From the NCBI GenBank assembly GCA_003151595.1, contig PLXW01000038.1:31364-62809 (forward strand): DNA of 31,446 nucleotides, in the 5' to 3' direction. Below, piece after piece: positions 1 to 7,881 of this stretch. Source of the stretch: Myxococcales bacterium. Lineage in GTDB: Bacteria; Myxococcota; Polyangia; Polyangiales; Polyangiaceae. The notes below the pieces were generated by a model. It did no database searches. It was not told the origin of the DNA and saw only the letters and a program-made list of their open reading frames with translations. Numbering within the stretch: position 1 is the stretch's first letter; each line of letters opens with the position of its first letter. Made by a program: the position numbers and the translations under genes.

Positions 1-1060
1 CGTCGAGTCGCTGCTGCTGCGACGCGATCGCCAGACGCGGGTCGCCGATCTTCCGCTCGATGACCTGAAGGCGCACGCGCTCCTCGGCGAAGCGCGCACG
101 CATGGCATGCACCAGCCTCCCCCGACACTGCGCGATCATCGCCACGCGCGCGCGCGTATCGGCCACGAGCATCTCTGCGGCTTGTGACGGCGTCGAGGCG
201 CGCTGGTCCGCCGCGAAGTCCACCAGCGTCACGTCGACCTCGTGACCGACGGCGCTCACGATCGGCACGCGGCACGAGGCGACCGCGCGCACCAGCGCTT
301 CGTCGTTGAACGCGGAGAGGTCGTCGCTCGAGCCTCCGCCGCGACCGATCACGATCACGTCGACCTCGCTCACGCGCTGAAGCGCTTTCAGCGCGCGACA
401 GAGCGACTCGGCCGCGCCTTGCCCCTGCACCTGCGCCGCCGCGAGCAAGATGCGCGCGCCGCCGCGCCGAAAGGCCACCTTGCAGATGTCGTGAATGACC
501 GCGCCCGTCGCGCTCGTGACGACGCCGATGACGCGCGGCTCCTTCGGCAGCGCGCGCTTTCGCTCCGGCGCGAAGAGCCCCTCCGCCGCGAGCTTCTCCT
601 TCAGCTTCTCGAGCGCCTCGAGCAGCGCACCGCGCCCGGCTGCATCGACGCGATCGGCGACGAGCTGCAAGCGGCCGCGCGGCACCCAGAACGTGGGCTT
701 GCCCCGAAGACGAACGCGCGCCCCGTCTTTCAAGAGCGCGCGCGCGCGGGCGGTGAGGCTCGTGCGGTAGACGACGACGTCGATCGACGCTTCGTCCACC
801 TCGTCCTTCAACGCGAAGTAAGCGTGCCCGCTCTGCGCCGGTCGCATGCCGGTCACTTCCCCTTCGACCCACACGGCCTTCTCGAACGCCGTCTCGAGCG
901 ACCCGCGAATGGCGCGATCGAGCTCGCCCACGGTGAGCGTGCGCGGCCCTTCGGTCGTCGCCCCTTCCGCCGCCCCTTCCGGAGTGAGAGGCGCCGTGAA
1001 ATCGAACGTGAGATTCCGCTCGGCCACAGCTTTTACTACTCGAATCCCCCTCGTTGTCAT
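1..1060 (-). CDS. xseA: Exodeoxyribonuclease VII large subunit, 3' end cut by window edge
   Basis: The minus strand stays open from an ATG at 1060 to the window edge and reads as about 353 residues of the exonuclease VII large subunit, which degrades single-stranded DNA together with XseB. Visible family features are the N-terminal OB-fold segment (VWVEGEVTGMRPAQSGHAYF), the segment RVIGVVTSATGAVIHD, and the strongly conserved VIVIGRGGGSSDDLSAFND followed by VGHEVDVTLVDFAADQRAST. The usual family length is about 400-450 residues, so the C-terminal coiled-coil part is missing here. The ATG lies inside a dispersed palindromic repeat and has no good ribosome site. A GTG at 1027 is an alternative start and would leave the conserved core intact. 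The identity is secure; the exact start is not. Confidence 0.93.
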   Translation of the reverse strand, partial: MTTRGIRVVKAVAERNLTFDFTAPLTPEGAAEGATTEGPRTLTVGELDRAIRGSLETAFEKAVWVEGEVTGMRPAQSGHAYFALKDEVDEASIDVVVYRTSLTARARALLKDGARVRLRGKPTFWVPRGRLQLVADRVDAAGRGALLEALEKLKEKLAAEGLFAPERKRALPKEPRVIGVVTSATGAVIHDICKVAFRRGGARILLAAAQVQGQGAAESLCRALKALQRVSEVDVIVIGRGGGSSDDLSAFNDEALVRAVASCRVPIVSAVGHEVDVTLVDFAADQRASTPSQAAEMLVADTRARVAMIAQCRGRLVHAMRARFAEERVRLQVIERKIGDPRLAIASQQQRLD

Positions 1061-1100
1061 CCTGAGGAGCGCTCCCCACCTTGGCGAGGAGCGCTCCCCA
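1056..1100. repeat. Partial copy of GTCATCCTGAG-type palindromic repeat
   Basis: The element begins GTCATCCTGAGGAGCGCTCC at 1056. The block GAGGAGCGCTCCCCA occurs twice, near 1063 and 1086, separated by a few bases. It is a half-copy of the full inverted repeat that follows at 1105. The apparent xseA start codon (complement of 1058-1060) falls in its first bases. Confidence 0.75.
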
Positions 1101-1104
1101 ACTC

Positions 1105-1176
1105 GTCATCCTGAGGAGCGCAGCGACGAAGGACCCCCCTGTTGACCCGGGGGTCCTTCGCTGCGCTCAGGATGAC
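1105..1176. repeat. GTCATCCTGAG-type inverted repeat, full copy
   Basis: The two arms, GTCATCCTGAG...GAAGGACCCCC (1105-1138) and its near-complement ending CTCAGGATGAC (1149-1176), flank a short GC-rich loop around 1139-1148. The element would form a long hairpin in either transcript. A sister copy lies at 16695-16767. It sits between the divergent xseA and biotin carboxylase genes, so it is unlikely to be a simple terminator here. Confidence 0.85.
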
Positions 1177-1209
1177 GATGGGTAATTTCTCGTGGTAGTC
1201 GTGGGCGCA

Positions 1210-2730
1210 ATGCCCAAGCCCTTTCGCAAGGTGCTCATCGCGAACCGCGGCGAAATCGCGGTCCGCGTGACGCGGACGCTTCACGAGATGGGAATCGGCG
1301 CCGTCGCCGTTTATTCAGACGCCGACCGCGCTTCGCTCCACGTTCGCGTGGCGGACGAGGCGTACCCCATCGGCCCCGCGCCCGCCGGCGAGAGCTACCT
1401 GCGCATCGACAAGATCGTACAGACCGCCAAGCGCGCCGGGTGCGACGCGATTCATCCCGGCTACGGCTTCCTCAGCGAGAACCCGCTGATGCCCGAGGCG
1501 TGCGAGAAGGCGGGGATCGTCTTCATCGGTCCGCCCGCGAGCGCCATGCGCCAGATGGGATCGAAGACCGCCGCGCGCGACAGGATGCAAGCGGCCGGCG
1601 TGCCGATCGTGCCGGGCGCGACGTGCAGCACGACCGACGAAGCGGTCGCCGCGGCGAAGAAGATCGGCTTCCCGGTGATGCTCAAGGCGTCGGCGGGAGG
1701 TGGCGGAAAAGGGATGCGCCTCGTCGAGCGCGCGGAAGACATGGCGAGCGCGTGGGAGCGGGCGCGAAGCGAAGCGAAGAAATTCTTCGGCGACGACACC
1801 GTCTATCTCGAGAAGGCGATCATCAAGCCGCGCCATGTCGAGATTCAGGTGCTCGGCGATCGCGACGGGAACATCGTTCACTGCTTCGAGCGCGACTGCT
1901 CCATCCAGCGCCGGAACCAGAAGGTCGTCGAGGAGACGCCGTCGCCCGCCGCGTCGCGCGAGCTCGTCGCGAAGATGGGAGCCATCGCCGTGCAAGGGGC
2001 GAAGGCGGTCGGGTACTTCAGCGCGGGGACGTTCGAGTTCCTGCTGGCGCAAGACGGCAGCTTCTACTTCCTGGAGATGAACACGCGCCTCCAGGTCGAG
2101 CATCCGATCACCGAGCTGGTGACCGGGCTCGATCTCGTGCGCGAGATGGTGCTCGTGGCGCAAGGCGAGAAGCTCGCGTTCAAGCAGAACGATCTGCAGG
2201 CGCGCGGCGCGGCGATCGAGTGCCGCGTGTACGCCGAGGATCCGTCGAGCGGGTTCTTGCCGTCGCCCGGGAAGGTGGAGAGCCTCGTGACTCCGGCTGG
2301 GCCGGGCGTTCGCGACGACGGCGGCGCGTATCCGGGGTGCACGATCTCGAGCTTCTACGACCCGCTCATCTCGAAGCTGAGCGTGTGGGCCCCGAATCGC
2401 GAACGCGCCGTGGCGCGCATGCGTCGGGCGCTCGGCGAGTACGTCGTCACCGGGATTCGCACGAACCTCGCGTTCCACGAGAAGCTGTTCGCGCACCCCG
2501 ACTTCGTCGCCGGCAACTACGACACGGGCTTCCTCGATCGCCACAGCGACGAGCTGCTCGGCTATCCGCGCGTGCCGGCAGGAGACGAGCAGTCAGTGGC
2601 CGTGGCCGTGGCCATCGCCGCGTCACGCATGGAACGCGCGACGGGCGTGAGCGTCGCGACCAGCGGCGAGAGCGGATCGCGCCTCGCGCCGTGGGTCGCG
2701 CAGCACCGCGCCCGTACGTTGCGGAGCTAG
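1210..2730 (+). CDS. accC: Biotin carboxylase (acetyl-/acyl-CoA carboxylase subunit, AccC-like)
   Basis: This 506-residue protein has the biotin carboxylase domain, which uses ATP and bicarbonate to carboxylate biotin on a carrier protein. The N-terminal domain starts KVLIANRGEIAVRV. The ATP-grasp part shows the glycine-rich loop KASAGGGGKGMR (about residues 159-170), then EIQVLGDRDGN and HCFERDCSIQRRNQK. The catalytic segment EMNTRLQVEHP lies near residues 289-299. The C-terminal subdomain (GAAIECRVYAEDP, then FLPSPG) is complete and ends near residue 444. About 60 further residues form an Ala/Arg-rich tail with no biotin attachment motif (AMKM), so the carrier must be encoded elsewhere. ATG 1210 was chosen because homology begins immediately after it; an in-frame GTG lies at 1192. 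Whether it serves acetyl-CoA, propionyl-CoA or methylcrotonyl-CoA carboxylase cannot be decided from sequence alone, so the symbol is tentative. Confidence 0.9.
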   Translation: MPKPFRKVLIANRGEIAVRVTRTLHEMGIGAVAVYSDADRASLHVRVADEAYPIGPAPAGESYLRIDKIVQTAKRAGCDAIHPGYGFLSENPLMPEACEKAGIVFIGPPASAMRQMGSKTAARDRMQAAGVPIVPGATCSTTDEAVAAAKKIGFPVMLKASAGGGGKGMRLVERAEDMASAWERARSEAKKFFGDDTVYLEKAIIKPRHVEIQVLGDRDGNIVHCFERDCSIQRRNQKVVEETPSPAASRELVAKMGAIAVQGAKAVGYFSAGTFEFLLAQDGSFYFLEMNTRLQVEHPITELVTGLDLVREMVLVAQGEKLAFKQNDLQARGAAIECRVYAEDPSSGFLPSPGKVESLVTPAGPGVRDDGGAYPGCTISSFYDPLISKLSVWAPNRERAVARMRRALGEYVVTGIRTNLAFHEKLFAHPDFVAGNYDTGFLDRHSDELLGYPRVPAGDEQSVAVAVAIAASRMERATGVSVATSGESGSRLAPWVAQHRARTLRS

Positions 2731-3363
2731 CTACTCGCTCGCGCCGTCGGTCGAAGAGCCGCCGTCGTCGCCCGCGTCGTTGCCGCCGTCGGTTCCGCCG
2801 CCGTCTTTGTTGCCGCCGCCGCCGCCGTCTTTCTTGCCGCCGCCGCCGAGCAGACCCGATGCGCCACACTGCGTGCCGCACGACTGACCCGCGCAGGTGA
2901 CGACGCCGAGCTCCGTCGGATTGGCTTCGAGCGCGGCGAGACTGCCAAAGCAGGAACCGGCGCACGACAGCAGCGAGTTACCAATGCCGCCGATGCAGTT
3001 GGCGAAGCAGGTGAAGCCTTGATTGCAAGTGCAGTCGGCGTTGCAGGTGTCGAGCTGCGAGGTGCACGTCGTCTGGGCGCACGCCAGGCAAGCGCCGACC
3101 GATGCGCCCGCGTCGTCGATCGCCGCGTCGGGCGGCGCGAGCTTGAGGATGTCGGCATCGATGACGCATGCCGCGGCGTCGTCGCCAGCTTCGGAAGAGA
3201 CAGCGGAGTCATCGCCGCTGTCGACGACGTTGTTGTTCGACGTTGCGTCGTTCCCTGCGTCGACTCCGCTGCCGGGCGGGTTCTCCGAGGTCGCGGTTCC
3301 GCCGCAGGCGATCGCGATGACCGCTCCGAACAAGCTGACCCCAAGCGTGTGCATCTTTCGCAT
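2731..3363 (-). CDS. Cysteine-rich secreted lipoprotein, function unknown
   Basis: This 210-residue protein has a lipoprotein signal: a basic start (MRKMH), a hydrophobic core and the lipobox IAIAC with Cys20, followed directly by Gly-Gly. An acidic Asp/Asn/Ser-rich linker leads to a Cys-rich domain (about residues 85-170) in which cysteines come in closely spaced groups (ACLACAQTTC, TCNADCTCNQGFTC, CAGSC, CAGQSCGTQC). These are likely disulfides in an extracytoplasmic domain. The tail is a low-complexity Gly/Lys/Asp stretch. The stop codon abuts the stop of the biotin carboxylase with no base between them. A GAGGAG lies about 11 bases before the ATG. I recognise no named family; Cys-rich lipoproteins of this style are frequent in Polyangiales, which is a general impression. 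Confidence 0.8.
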   Translation of the reverse strand: MRKMHTLGVSLFGAVIAIACGGTATSENPPGSGVDAGNDATSNNNVVDSGDDSAVSSEAGDDAAACVIDADILKLAPPDAAIDDAGASVGACLACAQTTCTSQLDTCNADCTCNQGFTCFANCIGGIGNSLLSCAGSCFGSLAALEANPTELGVVTCAGQSCGTQCGASGLLGGGGKKDGGGGGNKDGGGTDGGNDAGDDGGSSTDGASE

Positions 3364-3421
3364 GACGACGGTCTCCTCGCGTTTCTACGTGATGTTCCCT
3401 AGCCGAAACGAACGAGCGCGG

Positions 3422-3454
3422 GGATAGCCATCTGCTAGAAAACGCGGGCTATCC
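3422..3454. promoter_or_regulatory. Inverted repeat GGATAGCC / GGCTATCC upstream of hydrolase gene
   Basis: Perfect 8-bp arms at 3422-3429 and 3447-3454 enclose 17 bases that include the AT-richer TGCTAGAAAA. The repeat ends 14 bases before the ATG of the hydrolase gene, in the 105-bp region between divergent genes. It could be an operator or a 5' leader hairpin, and it overlaps a possible -10-like TAGAAA. No function is shown by sequence alone. Confidence 0.4.
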
Positions 3455-3458
3455 GCTT

Positions 3459-3465
3459 AGGAGGA
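3459..3465 (+). promoter_or_regulatory. Shine-Dalgarno AGGAGGA for the 3469 gene
   Basis: AGGAGGA lies 3 bases before the ATG at 3469 (AGGAGGAAAGATG). It is unusually strong for this window and fixes the start of the lipoprotein hydrolase. Confidence 0.8.
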
Positions 3466-3468
3466 AAG

Positions 3469-5907
3469 ATGCGATTCGGCCGCGCCGCCCCGCTTACGAT
3501 TGGAATTCTCACGCTCTTGGCCGCTTGTACGAGCACGGGCAACGTCGACACGACGCCCGACGGCGGGCTCGCCGAAGCCGGTGCACCCGAGGCCGGAGCG
3601 CCCGACGCGGGAGCCGATGCCGCGGTGGCGCTCGGTCCGACGCCGCGCTTCAAGCTCGCCGGGAGCGCGCCTCCGCAGTTCCTCGACGTGCCGTTTCCGT
3701 CCGACGTCTACGTGGCGAACGGCAAGGTCGTCGATCCGCTCCCGGGGCTCGACAACGTCGTCACGCGCAACTCGAGCTTCGTCTCGCACGCGCTCGGGAC
3801 GATGAACGGCTTCTCGCGCGTCGCGCTCTCGCTCTTCGCGGTCGATGACACGAGCGCGCCGTTGAACTCCGACGGCACGGCCGTGTCGGCCTTGATCGAT
3901 CCCGCGTCGCTCCCCGTCGCCGAGACCGACTGCATGACCGCGACGAGCTCGGTCTACATGCTCGACCTCACGCCCGGCGCGTCGCCGGCGATCCTGCCGT
4001 GCCGCACCGAGTTCCACGACGATCAACCGGGCGCGTCGACGATTCCGGTGATCGCCGCCGGGCCTGCGCGCGGGTACTTGCTGCAAGAGTCGCATCCGTA
4101 CGCCGTCGTCCTCACGAGCCGCATCAAGGACACGAAGGGGCACGCGCTCCTCGCGAGCGCGGACATGAACGCGGTCGCGTCGGGGAACGTGAGCGCGGAC
4201 GGCGCGGTGGGGACGACGTACGGGCAGGCGTATTCATCGGCGAAGTCGATCCTGGCGACGAACCTGGCGACCGACGGCGCGACGATCGTGGCCATCGCGC
4301 CGTACACGACGATGCACAAGACGGGCGAGCTGTTCGCCATGCGCGAGGCGCTCGAGACCGCGACGGCGCCGACGCTGGCGTGGGACGCGGCGACGATGGC
4401 GCCGATGGGGGCGATCAAGTTCGCGAAGGCCGTGAACGGCGTCACGCCGGCGGGGTTCACCGCGAGCACGGACGCCTGGCTCGGCGTCGCGACGCAGAAG
4501 CTCTCCGACGGCACCGACAATCCGGACACCGAGCTGCCGGTCCGCGCACACGATCAGATCGCCGCCATCGGCACCGCCGTCTTCAACGCCACGAGCTACT
4601 TGCAGGTGAAGCCGACGAGCTACAGCGACCCGGCGCACGGCACGTTTCAGTACGACGCTTCGGGCAACCCCGTCGCGCAGACGCCCGTGAAGATCTGGAT
4701 CACGTTCGGCGTGCCGACGACGCCGATGCCCGCGGGGGGCTACCCCACCGTCATCCTGCAGCACGGCATCAGCGGGTCGCGGCGATGGATCATGAGCCTG
4801 GCCAACGTCTTCGCGGCGCACGGGTGGATGTTCGCGGCCATCGACAGCGTCACGTTCGGCGCGCGCGCTCCCGAGGCGCAGTTCCACACCGACACGATCA
4901 ACGACTTCGCCGACGGCTCGGGCGCCACCTACGTCGGACCCGATGGCTTCGCGGACGCCGACAACGGCTCGAACGATTTCTTCGGGAGCCTGCTCAACGT
5001 GCTCGCCATCGGCGATCAGTTTCGCCAGGCGGGGTTCGACGCCGCGCAGGTCGTGAAGCTCCTGCGCTCGTCGCCCGATCTGTCGCAGCTCGACACGGGG
5101 AGCGGCGCGCCGAAGATCGATTCCGATCGGATCGCGTACGTGGGCGACTCGCTCGGCGCGATGCAAGGGACCATCGGCGCGGCGATCGAGCCGCGCGTGA
5201 AGGCGTGGTTCATGAACGTGAACGCCGGCTCGCTGATGCACGAGCTGGTGGCGCACTCGCCGAACATCGGCAAGGTGCTCGGCGGCGCGGCGACGCTCAA
5301 CTTCGGGATCACAGGCGACACGTTCTCGTGGTCGCACCCGCTCATCGCCATGCTGCAGCAGACGGTGGAGCCGGGCGATCCGATCTCGTACGCGACGTAC
5401 CTGACGACGGCGCCCAAGACGATCGCCGGCGTGGCGCCGCAAGCGCGCAACCTGCTGCAGACCGAGGTGCTGTGGGACGAGCTCGTGACCGACGAAGGGA
5501 GCGAAGCGCTCGCGCGCGCGGCCGGCTGGGGGCTCGCGGTGCCGAACGTGGGATCGAACGCGGACATCATCGATCTGAAGAACCCGAGCGCGAACCCTCG
5601 CAAGACGCCGCTCGCGAACATCGACCCCGACGACGCCGGTGCGATCCACGACACGCCGAAGGCGGGCGCGACGTCGGTGGTCGTGCAGTGCTCGCCGTGC
5701 GCCCACGGGTCGAACCTCAACGACTCGATCGGCGAGGACGACTACGTGCTGCCGTACGCGCCGCCGATCCAGGCGCTGCCGATGCCGCTGACGTTCACGC
5801 AGGACTACCGATCGATCCAGATCATGGCCGGCGCGTTCATCACCGATGCGTTCGCGGGGACGGTCCCGCGCGTCGTCGGGATCGCCACCCCGGTGCGAAC
5901 GCGCTGA
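3469..5907 (+). CDS. Large lipoprotein alpha/beta hydrolase (lipase/esterase-like)
   Basis: This 812-residue predicted lipoprotein has the lipobox LLAAC with Cys20, then a Gly/Ala/Asp/Pro linker. An N-terminal domain begins near residue 62 (PRFKLAGSAPPQFLDVPFPSDVY) and resembles the N-terminal region of large bacterial 'virulence factor' lipases. An alpha/beta hydrolase domain follows from about residue 410: GGYPTVILQHGISGSRR carries the oxyanion-hole-type HG, and YVGDSLGAM carries a GxSxG motif with the probable nucleophile Ser561. A conserved Asn/Asp-rich insert lies between them. The C-terminal end (VVQCSPCAHGSNLN) may contribute the catalytic His. It would act at the cell envelope or surface on an ester substrate that is not identifiable. 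It has its own strong ribosome site and converges with the 5917 gene, leaving 9 bases between stops. Confidence 0.82.
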   Translation: MRFGRAAPLTIGILTLLAACTSTGNVDTTPDGGLAEAGAPEAGAPDAGADAAVALGPTPRFKLAGSAPPQFLDVPFPSDVYVANGKVVDPLPGLDNVVTRNSSFVSHALGTMNGFSRVALSLFAVDDTSAPLNSDGTAVSALIDPASLPVAETDCMTATSSVYMLDLTPGASPAILPCRTEFHDDQPGASTIPVIAAGPARGYLLQESHPYAVVLTSRIKDTKGHALLASADMNAVASGNVSADGAVGTTYGQAYSSAKSILATNLATDGATIVAIAPYTTMHKTGELFAMREALETATAPTLAWDAATMAPMGAIKFAKAVNGVTPAGFTASTDAWLGVATQKLSDGTDNPDTELPVRAHDQIAAIGTAVFNATSYLQVKPTSYSDPAHGTFQYDASGNPVAQTPVKIWITFGVPTTPMPAGGYPTVILQHGISGSRRWIMSLANVFAAHGWMFAAIDSVTFGARAPEAQFHTDTINDFADGSGATYVGPDGFADADNGSNDFFGSLLNVLAIGDQFRQAGFDAAQVVKLLRSSPDLSQLDTGSGAPKIDSDRIAYVGDSLGAMQGTIGAAIEPRVKAWFMNVNAGSLMHELVAHSPNIGKVLGGAATLNFGITGDTFSWSHPLIAMLQQTVEPGDPISYATYLTTAPKTIAGVAPQARNLLQTEVLWDELVTDEGSEALARAAGWGLAVPNVGSNADIIDLKNPSANPRKTPLANIDPDDAGAIHDTPKAGATSVVVQCSPCAHGSNLNDSIGEDDYVLPYAPPIQALPMPLTFTQDYRSIQIMAGAFITDAFAGTVPRVVGIATPVRTR

Positions 5908-5916
5908 AGGAGAAGC

Positions 5917-7275
5917 TCACTCGGCGGCGAGCGTGAGGAGCCACCCGTGCGGCTCGAACGTCTCGTCGTCGGGGTCGAACGGCGCGAAGGGGTCGCCCAC
6001 GTTCGTCGCGACGATGAGGAGCGAGGCGACGTCGTCGAGGTTGACCATCGTCATCTGCGCTTCGGTCGCGCGCGGTGCAGCGGCGACGGCGACGCGGCCC
6101 ATCTCGCGCCCGCGCGCGTCGAGCTTCACGACGAACCAGCGGATGGCGGCGTGCTGCTCCCACGTCGCTTCGATGCGTAGCCGCGCGCCCGCCGCAGCGC
6201 CGGTGCGATGCACGAGCACGTACGACGATCCGGTCGGCGCGATCGGCACCGGCGACGAGAGCCGGCGCGGCGACGCGGGCCACTCGATCTCCCACGCCAG
6301 CGGCGGCGCGAGCGACGGGCCGAGGACGCGCGCCTCGGGGAGCTCGAGACCGTTCTCGCGTGGTCCCATGAGCGCGCGCGTGGTGCCGAACTCCGCGTAG
6401 AGGTCTTCGACCTTGGAGCCGCTCGTGAGCGCGTCTTTGAACGAGGCGGCCAGAACGTCGAAGCCGTCCGGCTCGTCGCGCCAGCGCTCGGCGGCGAACG
6501 GCGTCGTCGTGGGCGAGAGGGCCCATAGCGCGCGCACGAGCGATCCGGGGGATGCGCCGTACGTCGCGTCGAGCCACCAGAAGAAGAGCGATGCGCCTTG
6601 ATCGACGTCGAGGCCGACGCGCGGTTCGAGAGGCCACGTGTCGACGATGGCGTGATCGGCGGTCGCCTGGAACGCGGCGATCCCGTCGTCGCACGTCATC
6701 GCGCACGGAACGGCGAGGCGCGCGAGGTACGAGGTCTCGGCGCGCGCGCTCCCTTCGTCGGTCGCGGGCGCGGCACGGAAGAGCGAGGCGCGGGCGAGCG
6801 ATCGCGCCATGGCGAAATCGAGGGCGCACGACTCGTGCGCCAAGGGGGCGCCGAGGAGGGTGAAGGCGCTCGCGCGATCGAACGCGGAGCGCGGGTCGCG
6901 GGTCGATGGCGCGGTGACCGAACCGCCCTCGACCGCGTCGACGACGTAGACGTCGTACGCGCGCGTATCGAGATCGGCGTCGGGCTCGGGGAGCTCGAGC
7001 GCGCCGGTGATCACGTCCCATGCGCGATCGGCCGACGCGATCACCGCGAGGATCGACGACGCCGGAGCGCGACCGTGGACGCAGATCGGATGTCGCGTCG
7101 AGCACGCGCGCATCGCGCTCGGGTCCGTCGGGCGCGAAGGCCAAGCGTAGACGGGCGGCCCCGTGGGAGGAGCGTGCGACACGTCTTCCGCACGCGCGGC
7201 GCGGCACGAAAGAAGAGAAAACGCGACGGACGCGAGCGACGCGCTCGCGATCGTGATGCACGCGCGCTTGCGCAT
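5917..7275 (-). CDS. Secreted protein of unknown function
   Basis: This 452-residue protein starts MRKRACITIASASLASVAF with a clear signal sequence. Cleavage could follow ARA (before EDVSHAPP), or LLSC at residues 21-24 could act as a lipobox. The mature part has a conserved-looking globular core (AWDVITGALELPEPDADLDT, then SFFWWLDATYG-like and LVRALWALSPTT) and a C-terminal beta-rich portion ending GWLLTLAAE. Paired Cys residues (CSTRHPIC, CAMTC) suggest disulfides. There is no HExxH or GxSxG, so I assign no enzyme class. ATG 7275 was chosen for the signal peptide; the frame is open far upstream, but that part is low-complexity Arg/Ser. Only 36 bases separate it from the divergent 7312 gene. 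Confidence 0.72.
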   Translation of the reverse strand: MRKRACITIASASLASVAFSLLSCRAARAEDVSHAPPTGPPVYAWPSRPTDPSAMRACSTRHPICVHGRAPASSILAVIASADRAWDVITGALELPEPDADLDTRAYDVYVVDAVEGGSVTAPSTRDPRSAFDRASAFTLLGAPLAHESCALDFAMARSLARASLFRAAPATDEGSARAETSYLARLAVPCAMTCDDGIAAFQATADHAIVDTWPLEPRVGLDVDQGASLFFWWLDATYGASPGSLVRALWALSPTTTPFAAERWRDEPDGFDVLAASFKDALTSGSKVEDLYAEFGTTRALMGPRENGLELPEARVLGPSLAPPLAWEIEWPASPRRLSSPVPIAPTGSSYVLVHRTGAAAGARLRIEATWEQHAAIRWFVVKLDARGREMGRVAVAAAPRATEAQMTMVNLDDVASLLIVATNVGDPFAPFDPDDETFEPHGWLLTLAAE

Positions 7276-7311
7276 TTGACCCCTGTTTGTACCCTCGTAT
7301 ACCAGCTGAGC

Positions 7312-7881
7312 ATGGCAGGGTTCGATCCCACGCACGCGGTACGCTTCGATCTGCCTCGCGGAAGCGTGACCGCAGGGAGCGACGAGCGTCACGTGCTGTT
7401 GCCGTGCGCGGCGCTCGACGACCTCGTGCTGATCGCCGGACCGGAAGCCGCGAGCTCGGTGGGGCGCGCGCTGGGGTCGTCGATCGGGAAGCGAATCGCG
7501 TCGCGTCTCGGCGGCGCGGACGCGCTGCGCGGGTCGTCGATCGAGCGCGTCATCACGGACATCGCGCGCGAGCTGGCGGTGACGGGGCTCGGCGCGGCGT
7601 CGATCGAGCGATGGGGGCGCGCGCTCGTCGTCGCGGTCGATCGGCCGGCAGTCGCGGATCTGTCCTTCCTCGCGGCGATCCTGGAAGGGATGCTCGAGGG
7701 GGCGACCGATACGCCGGTGAGGTGCGCATCGCTGGGTCGCGAGGGGACGGTCGTGCGCGTGCTGGTGGCGAGCGACAGCGCGGTGACGCGCGCGCGCGCG
7801 ATGTTGAATCAAGGGGCGGCGTGGGGCGACGTCCTCGCGCGCTTGCATCCCGCGACGCGCGAGAAGGGCGGGGACCCGTGA
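7312..7881 (+). CDS. V4R-like domain protein (putative)
   Basis: This is a 189-residue soluble protein. The pattern GRALGSSIGKRIASRLGG, then AVTGLGAASIERWGRALVVAVDRP, then FLAAILEGMLEGATDTPVRC and GREGTVVRVLVAS follows the order of the V4R (4-vinyl reductase / hydrocarbon-binding) fold: an alpha hairpin, a GLG strand turn and a final strand pair. The zinc-binding Cys set of classical V4R domains is mostly missing, so a ligand-sensing or scaffold role is only a guess. Its TGA overlaps the GTG of the next gene by 4 bases, so the two are almost certainly co-translated. There is no convincing ribosome site at ATG 7312. The fold suggestion is by eye and needs a profile search. Confidence 0.6.
   Translation: MAGFDPTHAVRFDLPRGSVTAGSDERHVLLPCAALDDLVLIAGPEAASSVGRALGSSIGKRIASRLGGADALRGSSIERVITDIARELAVTGLGAASIERWGRALVVAVDRPAVADLSFLAAILEGMLEGATDTPVRCASLGREGTVVRVLVASDSAVTRARAMLNQGAAWGDVLARLHPATREKGGDP

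Noticed and set aside
1210..2730. Full acyl-CoA carboxylase alpha subunit with biotin carrier domain
   Set aside because: The protein ends after the biotin carboxylase domain plus a short tail; no biotin attachment motif is present.
3999..5936. Very long Arg-rich open frame overlapping the lipoprotein hydrolase
   Set aside because: It lies in another frame of a clearly coding, homologous gene and has extreme Arg/Ala/Gly content, the usual result of high GC with few stop codons.
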